A stretch of DNA of 64,000 nucleotides from an uncultured Latescibacterota bacterium (GTDB lineage: Bacteria; Latescibacterota; UBA2968; UBA8231), in contig OY282352.1 in NCBI GenBank assembly GCA_958295495.1, positions 2,418,001 through 2,482,000 on the forward strand, written 5' to 3'. Below the pieces are notes generated by a model, which saw only the letters and a program-made list of their open reading frames with translations, did not search any database and had not been told where the DNA came from. Positions within the stretch are counted from its first letter, which is position 1; each line of letters opens with the position of its first letter. Both the position numbers and the translations under genes were made by a program. Positions 33,938-42,152 of this stretch are shown here, piece by piece.

Positions 33938-33938
33938 G
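33841..33938. mobile_element. 98-bp MITE related to the IS4-type element
   Basis: Perfect 18-base terminal inverted repeats CCTAACTACACGACACCA / TGGTGTCGTGTAGTTAGG bound the element. Inside is a perfect 12-base hairpin, GGCACGAGGGCA-TCT-TGCCCTCGTGCC (33868-33894). The ends share CTAA-n-TACACGACA with the IS at 43598-44684. It provides stop codons to both flanking convergent genes and may act as a bidirectional terminator. No clear target duplication is visible. Confidence 0.8.
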
Positions 33939-34947
33939 TCCCCAAGTACAGATCGCGCCCTTTGGCCAATGCCTCGATCTTGCGGTCGGCGATGGAGCGT
34001 TTGAGCATCCAAAAGCCGCAGTCTGGGTGGATGAAGCGGATGCGGTCGGGTCCGGCCGCGGCCGCGGCGGCTTCGATGCGGCGGGCGATCTCTTCGGCCG
34101 TTTCGATGTGGTTGACCTTGATGTCGATCACGCCGATGCCGATGCCGATGCGCGGGTCAATTTGCTGCAGGGCGCTCAGGTCGCTCGCCGGGCGATGGGC
34201 GAGTTCGAGCACCAAGTGATCGGTGCGTAGTTCGTTGAGAAAGCCGAGCAGGGCGCGCCACTCGCCTTGCTGGATGGTCTGGCCGCCGTAGTTGCCGAAG
34301 CAGAAGTGGACGGCCTTTTGGGTGCTTGGGTCGATGCCGTCGAGGACGGCGTTGATGGCGCGGGCCGCGAGGGGGCCATCGGCTGGGTTGCCGGGGATGT
34401 TGGCCTCGTCGATTTGGATGCAGGCGCAGGGCAGGCCGCGGACTTGGTCGGCGAGGACGTGGGCAACGGCCATCAAGAGGGCGGCAAAGTCGCCGTAGTG
34501 GTGATCGAGGAGGGTGCGGGCCAGCATGTAGGGGCTGGTCAGGGTGAACTTGAAGGGGCCACCGGCCACGGCCGCGGCGCGGGCGCAATCGGCGAGCAAG
34601 TTGAGGCTGCCCGCGCCGAGTTCGGCTTCCACCACGGCCGCGGGCTTGGCGCGGAAGCCCATGCTTTGTTTGGCGGCGAACTCCTCGGCCTCGCCGCGGC
34701 CACATTCCGCGCGGGTGCCGCCCATGGGCCGGACGAAGTACTCGATCATGCCGTTGGTGTCTGGGTGGTTGATGTCGAAGCGGTACAGCTCGCCGTCGGT
34801 GGGCAGGTCGATGCCGGCTTGGCGCTGGGTGTCGAACACCACGCGGGTGGCATCGACGAGGGCCTGCTCGGAGGGCAGGGCTTGGAGCCAGTCTGGGACG
34901 GGATAGGAGCCGACGGTTGTGGTTTGGATGGCAGGTGTGTTGGGCAT
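33934..34947 (-). CDS. MetE-like (cobalamin-independent methionine synthase C-terminal family) protein
   Basis: 337 aa. 'TTTVGSYPVPDWL' is the N-terminal strand; 'CIQIDEANIPG', 'VHFCFGNYGG' (zinc-ligand region) and 'IRFIHPDCGFWMLKR' (Cys ligand) match the UROD/MetE-C barrel. Stand-alone proteins of this type are methyltransferases or lyases of varied function, not necessarily methionine synthase. The stop TAA lies in the terminal repeat of the MITE. A 139-bp piece of this gene is duplicated at 41974-42112. Confidence 0.87.
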   Translation of the reverse strand: MPNTPAIQTTTVGSYPVPDWLQALPSEQALVDATRVVFDTQRQAGIDLPTDGELYRFDINHPDTNGMIEYFVRPMGGTRAECGRGEAEEFAAKQSMGFRAKPAAVVEAELGAGSLNLLADCARAAAVAGGPFKFTLTSPYMLARTLLDHHYGDFAALLMAVAHVLADQVRGLPCACIQIDEANIPGNPADGPLAARAINAVLDGIDPSTQKAVHFCFGNYGGQTIQQGEWRALLGFLNELRTDHLVLELAHRPASDLSALQQIDPRIGIGIGVIDIKVNHIETAEEIARRIEAAAAAAGPDRIRFIHPDCGFWMLKRSIADRKIEALAKGRDLYLGT

Positions 34948-35124
34948 GGTTGGCTACGATACGTTTTTGGCAGCGGCAGTGCAACGGGTACTATAGCGAT
35001 CCTACCTCATTCATAAGATCATCCGCAGATGGCCGCAGAATAGTAGAAACAAGACGATCCGTTCAAGTCCTTCAGGGTTGCTATATCGCACCGGGCCGGA
35101 AGCCGAGGTATTGTCCGGCGACAT

Positions 35125-36705
35125 TTACACGCGCTCGACCTCAAAAGCCGCCAAGGTGCGGGTCTGCCGACTAAACTCCACTCCGATCAGGTAAATCGGC
35201 TCGCCTCGTCCGCGATACTTGGCCGCGTAATCCCGCGCCTTCAACTGCCGCAGTGCCGCCCCCTCGGACACCTGTCTCACTACCTTGAACTCGAATACCT
35301 TGAACTCGAACAGGTACACGTTCCCATTGAACTCCACCGCCATGTCGAGGCGACCCGCTTGGCTGCTGTCCTCGACCGTGATGGTCAGCCCCAGCGACGC
35401 GAAGTACGAGTAAAACACGCTGGCATAGTACCCCTCGTAGTTGGCAATCTCGTTGTTGGTATGCCACTGGTAGGGGATACTGGCAAAGAACGCCTCGAAC
35501 AGCGTTTTCAAGCTATCGAAGTCGTTGACTAGCAGCAGGTCGTACAGCCGGGCACTGTACTCGACTTGGCGCGACGGGTTGCCCGTCAGGTGGTTCAGCA
35601 GGCTCTCGTTCAGGCTTTGCTGTACCTCTCGGTTGGGGTAGCCCAGCCGGTAGTACATTCGCCCGCCGCGCAGTTCGGTTCGACGAATGGTCAGATAGCC
35701 GGTCTGGAACAGCAGGGCCTCGGTCGCAATGTGATCCACGTCAAACGCCGACAGCAATTCGTCGCTGCCGAGCAGGTCGTCCAAGGCCAAAGAACTGATC
35801 TCGCGCTCTACCAAGGTCTCGAGCAGAAACGTCGGCGTACCCGTCTCAAACCAGTAGGCACCGAACTGACGGCGGTCGAAGAACAGGAGGACATCAAAGG
35901 GGTTGTACACCTGTTCCTCGCCCAGCCAGTTGTAGCCGTTGTACCAGCGCCGGATTTCCTCTCGGTCCAAGCCGGGCAGTTCCGGGGCGAACACCGCGTC
36001 CAAGTCCGCCTCGGTATAGCCACAAATGGCAGAATAGCGTGGGTCTAGGGTGATGTCCTTAAGATTGTTGAGGCCGGAGAATAGGCTGACCTTAGAGAAC
36101 TTGCTGACCCCGGTGAGGAAGGAGAACGCGATATGTGCGTCGCTGTCCTTGATCGTCGCGTACAATCCGCGCAAGTAGTCGCGGTTGGCGCGGGCGACTT
36201 CTGGCACCTCCAGCGCGTCGAGAATGGGCTTGTCGTACTCGTCAATTAGCACCGCCACCGGCTGGCCGGTCCGTTGATGCAGCGTCCGAAGCAAATGCCG
36301 GAAGTAAGCCGGTGCGGTGTCGCAGCCGTCAACTTGCTCTATGGTGACCAATTGGGCCATCGCCTCCTTGTGCAGATTGCCCGGCTCCTTGAAATTGCCG
36401 CTGCCAAAGCTCAGCCGCAGCACCGGATGGGGCACCGACCAGTCCCACTGGTCGTGAATGGCCAGCCCCTTAAAAAGTGGCTCGTTGCCCGCGAACAGTT
36501 CCTTGAGCGTATCGAGAAACAGGCTCTTGCCAAAGCGACGTGGGCGCGACAGAAAGTAGTGTTTGCCCTCGGCGACCAGCCGCCTTATGTAGGCGGTCTT
36601 ATCGACGTAGTAGCAATTCTCTTCCCGAATCGTGCGAAAGGTCTGAATGCCGATGGGCAGTTTGCGCTTGGCCGTCCGTCCCGCTTCGGGTTCCATCTTT
36701 AGCAT
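35125..36705 (-). CDS. AAA-ATPase with C-terminal PD-(D/E)XK domain, copy 2
   Basis: 526 aa from the ATG at 36705 (GAGC a few bases upstream). It has the family layout: 'RKLPIGIQTFRTIREENCYYVDKT', Walker A 'RPRRFGKSLF', Walker B 'AVLIDEYDKPI', sensor 'FLTGVSKFSKVSLFSGLNNL', nuclease 'GRLDMAVEFNGNVYLFEFKV'. A 15-bp tandem duplication near 35285-35315 repeats the nuclease motif as 'FEFKVFEFKVV', unlike copies 1, 3 and 4. The upstream DNA (36741-36785) resembles that of copies 3 and 4, so promoter and gene were copied together. Confidence 0.9.
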   Translation of the reverse strand: MLKMEPEAGRTAKRKLPIGIQTFRTIREENCYYVDKTAYIRRLVAEGKHYFLSRPRRFGKSLFLDTLKELFAGNEPLFKGLAIHDQWDWSVPHPVLRLSFGSGNFKEPGNLHKEAMAQLVTIEQVDGCDTAPAYFRHLLRTLHQRTGQPVAVLIDEYDKPILDALEVPEVARANRDYLRGLYATIKDSDAHIAFSFLTGVSKFSKVSLFSGLNNLKDITLDPRYSAICGYTEADLDAVFAPELPGLDREEIRRWYNGYNWLGEEQVYNPFDVLLFFDRRQFGAYWFETGTPTFLLETLVEREISSLALDDLLGSDELLSAFDVDHIATEALLFQTGYLTIRRTELRGGRMYYRLGYPNREVQQSLNESLLNHLTGNPSRQVEYSARLYDLLLVNDFDSLKTLFEAFFASIPYQWHTNNEIANYEGYYASVFYSYFASLGLTITVEDSSQAGRLDMAVEFNGNVYLFEFKVFEFKVVRQVSEGAALRQLKARDYAAKYRGRGEPIYLIGVEFSRQTRTLAAFEVERV

Positions 36706-36795
36706 GGGGTCTTGCTCTAGAGTACCGGGGAAGTATGGGACCTACAGCCGACAAAATAGGATACAGGGCCAACTCGTGCAAAGGCGAAATAGCTT

Positions 36796-37287
36796 CTAGG
36801 TGGCTTCGCCTTCATCCTGTATAACGCGCATGTATAGCTGCTCGCTCACGTGGAACCCGGCTATGTCGCGCAAACTGTTTAGATATCCTTTTACCGAATC
36901 TATATAGCCCTTGCTCTTGGCCTCAATCAGTATTCCGATCAGCCCTGTATAGCGCAAACCCAGATGTAGGGCAGTTTGTCGGCCTCGATGTTCGTCGAGC
37001 AAAAGTAATTCCGCCTCTGTTTCCAAAGCTAGAGCAATGGCTTCGGCTTCTCCTGCGCCTAAGTTTTCCTGCAATACGCGAACCAACTGCTTGTTGGAAA
37101 CGGTCTGAGTTTTAATCCAAGCCGCTTTTCCGACTTGGTCGGCAGCCGGCAATTCTGCGCCTTCTACGACAACTTCATGCTCTACAGCCTCCGGGATGAC
37201 GAGTTCTCCGTAGAGTTGTTGTAGAAGTTCCAGTTCGCCTATCCGGGCCAAGCCGATGAGTGGAGAAGCATTGCTCACCACACTCAC
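36796..37287 (-). CDS. PIN-like toxin (DUF3368 family)
   Basis: 163 aa with a GTG start overlapping the antitoxin stop (GTGA, 37284-37287). 'SVVSNASPLIGLARI' (Asp replaced by Asn in the first strand, typical of DUF3368), 'LGAGEAEAIALALE' and 'LLLLDEHRGRQTA' provide the acidic site. Known partners are UPF0175 proteins, as here. The pair has lower GC than the surrounding genes. Confidence 0.88.
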   Translation of the reverse strand: MSVVSNASPLIGLARIGELELLQQLYGELVIPEAVEHEVVVEGAELPAADQVGKAAWIKTQTVSNKQLVRVLQENLGAGEAEAIALALETEAELLLLDEHRGRQTALHLGLRYTGLIGILIEAKSKGYIDSVKGYLNSLRDIAGFHVSEQLYMRVIQDEGEAT

Positions 37288-37541
37288 AGACGACCAAGCT
37301 CCTTTAAGGTCGCCCGATCTTCCTCGTAATCCTCCACGTCATAGTGGACAGGGATCTTTCTACTTCCTAGCACGAACTGGAAGTCCCACGCGCTCATGTC
37401 GGCCATTTCTCGCGCTTTGCCGAAAGACAACTTGCCTTGTTGGAACAGATAGACTGCTAGCTCTCGCTTCAATTCCTCTGGGGTCAGATGCGTTATATTG
37501 AGGATTTCACGCGGTATTTCTATAGACACGGTAGAAGACAT
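37284..37541 (-). CDS. UPF0175 family antitoxin
   Basis: 85 aa; AGGAG precedes the ATG at 37541. 'LKRELAVYLFQQGKLSFGKAREMADMSAWDFQFVLGSRKIPVHYD' (helix-turn-helix followed by the 'R.I.vhY' end) is the UPF0175 signature. It is coupled to the DUF3368 toxin gene downstream. Confidence 0.9.
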   Translation of the reverse strand: MSSTVSIEIPREILNITHLTPEELKRELAVYLFQQGKLSFGKAREMADMSAWDFQFVLGSRKIPVHYDVEDYEEDRATLKELGRL

Positions 37542-37596
37542 TGTTATTAGGCTCCTAAGCACGACTGCTTAAAGGGAAACATCGCTTATTCATACA

Positions 37597-37792
37597 TAAG
37601 ACGCGCATCACGATACGCTTGGACACCGATGTGTTGAACTGGTTTAGGAACCAGGTACACGAGGCCGGCGGAGGCAGTTACCAGACCTTGATCAATGAGG
37701 CTTTGCGTCAATATATCCAAGTGCAGGATGCTGTCCTGGAAGAAACTTTGCGCAAAGTGATTCGCGAGGAACTACAGACGCTTTCCCAATAG
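37597..37792 (+). pseudogene. 5'-truncated copy of the brnA-like antitoxin gene
   Basis: The sequence from 37597 to the TAG at 37790 matches bases 39954-40149 of the intact antitoxin gene essentially base for base, beginning at 'KTRITIRLDTDV'. The first 22 codons are absent because the left end of the tandem duplication lies inside the gene. No start or ribosome site is seen. Confidence 0.85.
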
Positions 37793-37843
37793 TCTCTCCG
37801 TCATAAGTGCTCAGCGGCATCGCACCGAGTCGGGAGCCGATAT

Positions 37844-39421
37844 TCACATACCCTCGACCTCGAAAGCCGCTACGTTGCGGGTCTCTCGACTGAACTCCAC
37901 CCCAATCAGGTAAATCGGCTCGCCTCGCCCGCGATACTTGGCCGCGTAGTCCCTCTCCTTCAACTGCCCAAGCGCCGTCCCGGCCGACACCCGTTCCACC
38001 ACCTTGAACTCGAACAGGTACACATTTCCGTTGAACAGGACCGCCATGTCGAGGCGACCCGCTTGGCTGCTGTCCTCGACCGTGATGGTCAGCCCCAGCG
38101 ACGCGAAGTACGAGTAAAACACGCTGGCATAGTACCCCTCGTAGTTGGCAATCTCGTTGTTGGTATGCCACTGGTAGGGGATACTGGCAAAGAACGCCTC
38201 GAACAGCATTTTCAAGCTATCGAAGTCGTTGACTAGCAGCAGGTCGTACAACCGGGCGCTGTGCTCGGCTCGGCGTGCGAGGTTGCCCGTCAGGTGATTC
38301 AGCAAGCTCTTGTTCAGGCTCTGCTGCACCTCCCGATTGGGATAGCCCAGCCGATAGTATATCTCCCCGCCGCGCAGTTCGGTGCGGCGAATGGTCAGAT
38401 AGCCGGTCTGGAACAGCAGGGCCTCGGTCGCAATGTGATCCACGTCAAACGCCGACAGCAATTCGTCGCTGCCGAGCAGGTCGTCCAAAGCGAGGGCACT
38501 GACCCCGCGCGTCAACAACATCTCAATCAGAAACGTCGGCGTACCCGTCTCAAACCAGTAGGCGGCAAAGGCACGGCGACGAAACAGCAGCAGGACGTCA
38601 AACGGATTGTATACGGCCTCTTCGCCCAGCCAGTTGTAGCCGTTGTACCACGTGCGTATTTCATTCCGGTCCAACCCAAGAAGTTCCGGGGCAAACACCG
38701 CGTCCAAGTCCGCCTCGGTATAGCCGCAAATGGCCGAGTAGTGCGGCTCCAAGGTGATGTCGATGAGATTGTTGAGTCCGGAGAACAGGCTGACTTTGGA
38801 GAACTTGCTCACCCCGGTGAGGAAGCTGAACGCGATGTGCGCGTCGCCAAACTTGATCGTCGAATACAGCCCCCGTAGATAGTCGCGGTTGGCTCGGGCG
38901 ACCTCTGGCACCTCCAGGGCGTCGAGAATGGGCTTGTCGTACTCGTCAACCAGCACGGCCACCCGCTGGCCGGTACGCTGATGCAGCGCCTTCAGCAAAT
39001 GTCGTAAGCGGGCCGGTGCGGTGTCGTAACTGGCAGTGACCGCCGACTCGCTTTCCATAGCGTCTAGCTGGGCCATTACATCCTTGTGCAGGTAGCTTGG
39101 CTCCCTGAAGTTGCCGCTGCTGAAGTCGAGCCGCAGCACCGGATGGCGCACCGACCAGTCCCACCGCTCGTGGATGGCCAGCCCCTTAAAAAGTGGCTCG
39201 TTGCCCTCGAACAGTTCCTTGAGCGTGTCGAGAAACAGGCTCTTGCCAAAGCGACGTGGGCGCGACAGAAAGTAGTGTTTGCCCTCGGCGACCAGCCGCG
39301 CCATGTAAGCGGTCTTATCGACGTAGTAGCAATTCTCTTCCCGAATCGTGCGAAAGGTCTGAATGCCGATGGGCAGTTTGCGCTTGGCCGTCCGTCCCGC
39401 TCCGGGTTCCATCTGTAGCAT
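37844..39421 (-). CDS. AAA-ATPase with C-terminal PD-(D/E)XK domain, copy 3
   Basis: 525 aa from the ATG at 39421 (GGAG at spacing 9). It shows the same motifs: Walker A 'RPRRFGKSLF', Walker B 'AVLVDEYDKPI', 'FLTGVSKFSKVSLFSGLNNL', nuclease 'GRLDMAVLFNGNVYLFEFKVVERVS'. It is nearly identical to copy 4 at both ends but differs strongly around residues 105-165 ('NFREPSYLHKDVMAQLD...') and 185-195 ('STIKFGDAH'). It lies in unit 1 of the tandem duplication, downstream of a broken brnT. Confidence 0.9.
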   Translation of the reverse strand: MLQMEPGAGRTAKRKLPIGIQTFRTIREENCYYVDKTAYMARLVAEGKHYFLSRPRRFGKSLFLDTLKELFEGNEPLFKGLAIHERWDWSVRHPVLRLDFSSGNFREPSYLHKDVMAQLDAMESESAVTASYDTAPARLRHLLKALHQRTGQRVAVLVDEYDKPILDALEVPEVARANRDYLRGLYSTIKFGDAHIAFSFLTGVSKFSKVSLFSGLNNLIDITLEPHYSAICGYTEADLDAVFAPELLGLDRNEIRTWYNGYNWLGEEAVYNPFDVLLLFRRRAFAAYWFETGTPTFLIEMLLTRGVSALALDDLLGSDELLSAFDVDHIATEALLFQTGYLTIRRTELRGGEIYYRLGYPNREVQQSLNKSLLNHLTGNLARRAEHSARLYDLLLVNDFDSLKMLFEAFFASIPYQWHTNNEIANYEGYYASVFYSYFASLGLTITVEDSSQAGRLDMAVLFNGNVYLFEFKVVERVSAGTALGQLKERDYAAKYRGRGEPIYLIGVEFSRETRNVAAFEVEGM

Positions 39422-39639
39422 GGGGTCTTGCTCCACATCCCGGCCAACTGAATAGGGCCGTTAAGAGGCCGGGGACATAAGGGGATCTACAGCCGACAAG
39501 ATAGGCTACCGGGCTAACCCGTGCAAAGAAATGCGATGCGCTCCGTTGAGGCGAAGTGAGCGGCTCAGCGACAACGGGGCAATAGGTGCTATCGCGCCGG
39601 GCCGGCCGAAGTCTTACGGTCCAAAGGTGAAAGGTAAGC

Positions 39640-39908
39640 ACTTTGATTGTGCATATATTGAAGAAATAGGGTATCAGTGGGACGCCGCCAAAGCCCGATC
39701 CAATCTGCGAAAACACGGAATCTGAGTGGGCCTTTACCGGCAAAGAGGAGGAGATTGCGGAAGAACTCCGCTTTGCGACCTTGGGTATGGATTTTTTGGC
39801 CGCATCGTAGTGGTCGTGTCCACATATCGCGGCGACGATATCCGCTCGATCTCAGCCCGACCAGCCACGCCGCGTGAAAGGAAGCACTATGAACAAGGAA
39901 GAATTTGA
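39640..39908 (+). pseudogene. Frameshifted BrnT-like toxin gene
   Basis: 'GYQWDAAKARSNLRKHGI' (the BrnT N-terminus) ends at TGA. In a second frame 'EWAFTGKEEEIAEELRFATLGMDF' follows, then a third frame gives 'GRIVVVVSTYRGDDIRSISA' and 'RPATPRERKHYEQGRI', the BrnT C-terminus, with TGA at 39906. The second shift is explained by one T missing from the T-run near 39791; the first also removes several codons. The antitoxin start lies within its end. Confidence 0.78.
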
Positions 39909-40149
39909 CTTTACTCAGGCCAAACAAGGAGCGCTCGTTCCGGCTGCTCCTAATAAGACGCGCATCACGATACGCTTGGACACCGATGTGTTGAACTGGT
40001 TTAGGAACCAGGTACACGAGGCCGGCGGAGGCAGTTACCAGACCTTGATCAATGAGGCTTTGCGTCAATATATCCAAGTGCAGGATGCTGTCCTGGAAGA
40101 AACTTTGCGCAAAGTGATTCGCGAGGAACTACAGACGCTTTCCCAATAG
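39889..40149 (+). CDS. brnA: BrnA-like antitoxin
   Basis: 86 aa; GAAAGGAAG precedes the ATG at 39889. 'TRITIRLDTDVLNWFRNQVHEAGGGSYQTLINEALRQYI' is the BrnA ribbon-helix-helix domain. It overlaps the 3' end of the broken brnT by 20 bases, so an antitoxin is kept while its toxin is lost. The right half is duplicated at 37597-37792. Confidence 0.85.
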   Translation: MNKEEFDFTQAKQGALVPAAPNKTRITIRLDTDVLNWFRNQVHEAGGGSYQTLINEALRQYIQVQDAVLEETLRKVIREELQTLSQ

Positions 40150-41927
40150 TCTCTCCGTCATAAGTGCTCGGCGGCATCGCACCGAGTCGGGAGCCGATAT
40201 TCACATACCCTCGACCTCGAAAGCCGCTACGTTGCGGGTCTCTCGACTGAACTCCACCCCAATCAGGTAAATCGGCTCGCCTCGCCCGCGATACTTGGCC
40301 GCGTAGTCCCTCTCCTTCAACTGCCGGATCGCCGCTCCGGCCGACACCCGTTCCACCACCTTGAACTCGAACAGGTACACATTTCCGTTGAACAGGACCG
40401 CCATGTCGAGGCGACCCGCTTGGCTGCTGTCCTCCACCGTAATCGCCAGCCCCAGCGACGCGAAGTACGAGTAGAACACGCTGGCATAGTACCCCTCGTA
40501 GTTGGCAATCTCATTATTCGTATGCCACTGATAGGGAATGCTGGCAAAGAACGCCTCGAACAGCGTTTCCAAGCCCTCAATGTCGTTGACCAGCAGCAGG
40601 TCGTACAACCGGGCGCTGTGCTCGGCTCGGCGTGCGAGGTTGCCCGTCAGGTGATTCAGCAAGCTCTTGTTCAGGCTCTGCTGCACCTCCCGATTGGGAT
40701 AGCCCAGCCGATAGTATATCTCCCCGCCGCGCCACTCAGGGCGGCGAATGGTCAGATAGCCGGTCTGGAACAGCAGGGCCTCGGTCGCAATGTGATCCAC
40801 GTCAAACGCCGATAGCACCTCCTCGCTGCCGAGCAGGTCGTCTAAGGCGAGGGCACTGACCCCGCGCGTCAACAACATCTCAATCAGAAACGTCGGCGTA
40901 CCCGTCTCAAACCAATAGGCCCCGAACTGACGGTTGAAGAACAGCAGCAACACGTCAAAGGGGTTGTACACGGCGTTGTCGCCCAACCAGTTGTAGCCGT
41001 TGTACCAATCGCGGATGGCGTCCCGGTCCAAGCCGGGTAACTCCGGGGCGAACACCGCGTCCAAGTCCGTCTCGGTGTAGCCGCAGATGGCGGAGTAGTG
41101 CGGGTTTAGGGTGATGTCGATGAGGTTGTTGAGACCGGAGAACAAGCTGACTTTGGAGAACTTGCTCACCCCGGTGAGGAAGGTGAACGCGATATGCGCG
41201 TCGCTATCCTTGATCGTCGCGTACAATCCGCGCAAGTAGTCGCGGTTGGCGCGGGCGACCTCCGGCACTTCCAGTGCGTCGAGAATGGGCTTGTCGTACT
41301 CGTCAATTAGCACGGCCACCGGTTGGCCGGTCTGTTGATGCAGTGCCTCCAGCAAGCGGGCGAACCGCCCCGGTGCCGTGGCGGACTCGGCAACTACTCC
41401 TGCCCGGTGTTCGATGGCGGTTAGCTGCTCCATCGAGTTTTCGTACAAGTAGCCCGGCTCCTTGAAATTGCCGCTGCCAAAGCTCAGCCGCAGCACCGGA
41501 TGGCGCACCGACCAGTCCCACCGCTCGTGGATGGCCAGCCCCTTAAACAAAGGCTCGTTGCCCGCGAACAGTTCCTTGAGCGTATCGAGAAACAGGCTCT
41601 TGCCAAAGCGACGTGGGCGCGACAGAAAGTAGTGCTTGCCCTCGGCGACCAACCGCGCCATGTAAGCGGTCTTATCGACGTAGTAGCAATTCTCTTCCCG
41701 AATCGTGCGAAACGTCTGAATGCCGATGGGCAGTTTGCGCCTCGCTGTCCGTCCCGCTCCGGGTTCCATCTGTAGCATGGGGTCTTGCTCCACATCCCGG
41801 CCAACTGAATAGGGCCGTTAAGAGGCCGGGGACATAAGGGGATCTACAGCCGACAAGATAGGCTACCGGGCTAACCCGTGCAAAGAAATGCGATGCGCTT
41901 CGTTGAGGCGAAGTGAGCGGCTCGGCG
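39954..41927. repeat. Tandem duplication, unit 2
   Basis: This is the second copy of 37597-39570 (offset 2,357). It stops at 41927 just inside the sequence after the ATPase promoter region; the brnT/brnA 5' part (39571-39953) is not repeated again and is followed instead by the metE fragment. Confidence 0.85.
40201..41778 (-). CDS. AAA-ATPase with C-terminal PD-(D/E)XK domain, copy 4
   Basis: 525 aa from the ATG at 41778. The motifs are as in copy 3, with Walker B 'AVLIDEYDKPI'. The segment around residues 105-165 ('NFKEPGYLYENSMEQLTAIEHRAGVVAES..APGRFARLLEALHQQTGQPVAV') is closer to copy 1 than to its tandem partner, and 'TIKDSDAHIAFTFLTGVS' likewise. This gives a mosaic pattern suggestive of gene conversion or selection on this region. 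Confidence 0.9.
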   Translation of the reverse strand: MLQMEPGAGRTARRKLPIGIQTFRTIREENCYYVDKTAYMARLVAEGKHYFLSRPRRFGKSLFLDTLKELFAGNEPLFKGLAIHERWDWSVRHPVLRLSFGSGNFKEPGYLYENSMEQLTAIEHRAGVVAESATAPGRFARLLEALHQQTGQPVAVLIDEYDKPILDALEVPEVARANRDYLRGLYATIKDSDAHIAFTFLTGVSKFSKVSLFSGLNNLIDITLNPHYSAICGYTETDLDAVFAPELPGLDRDAIRDWYNGYNWLGDNAVYNPFDVLLLFFNRQFGAYWFETGTPTFLIEMLLTRGVSALALDDLLGSEEVLSAFDVDHIATEALLFQTGYLTIRRPEWRGGEIYYRLGYPNREVQQSLNKSLLNHLTGNLARRAEHSARLYDLLLVNDIEGLETLFEAFFASIPYQWHTNNEIANYEGYYASVFYSYFASLGLAITVEDSSQAGRLDMAVLFNGNVYLFEFKVVERVSAGAAIRQLKERDYAAKYRGRGEPIYLIGVEFSRETRNVAAFEVEGM

Positions 41928-41973
41928 GCGGCAGCGCACCTCCCCCTGTCGGGTTAAGACGGCCACCATTGCT

Positions 41974-42112
41974 CATGGGCTGGACGAAGTACTCGATCAT
42001 GCCATTGGTGTGTGGGTGGTTGCTGTCGAAGCGGTATAGCTCGCCGTCGGTGGGCAGGTCAATGCCGGCTTGGTGCTGGGTGTCGAACACCACGCGGGTG
42101 GCATCGACGAGG
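41974..42112 (-). pseudogene. Internal fragment of the MetE-like gene
   Basis: 139 bases matching 34723-34861 with about seven differences, encoding 'VDATRVVFDTQHQAGIDLPT' through 'YRFDSNHPHTNGMIEYFV'. There is no start, no catalytic region and no extension on either side. It is a direct repeat in the same orientation as the full gene, 7.1 kb away. The rest of 41779-42152 holds the copy-4 upstream region and no gene. Confidence 0.8.
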
Positions 42113-42152
42113 CCCGGCCCCAGCTCGTGAAGAATCCGTTCAACGTGTGGGA

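Larger units (their letters stand above)
37597..39570. repeat. Tandem duplication, unit 1 (shared part)
   Basis: This stretch aligns with 39954-41927 at a constant offset of 2,357 bases. It includes the brnA 3' part, the AAA/PD-(D/E)XK gene and its upstream region. Flanks and gene ends are nearly identical while the middle of the ATPase gene has diverged. Confidence 0.85.
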
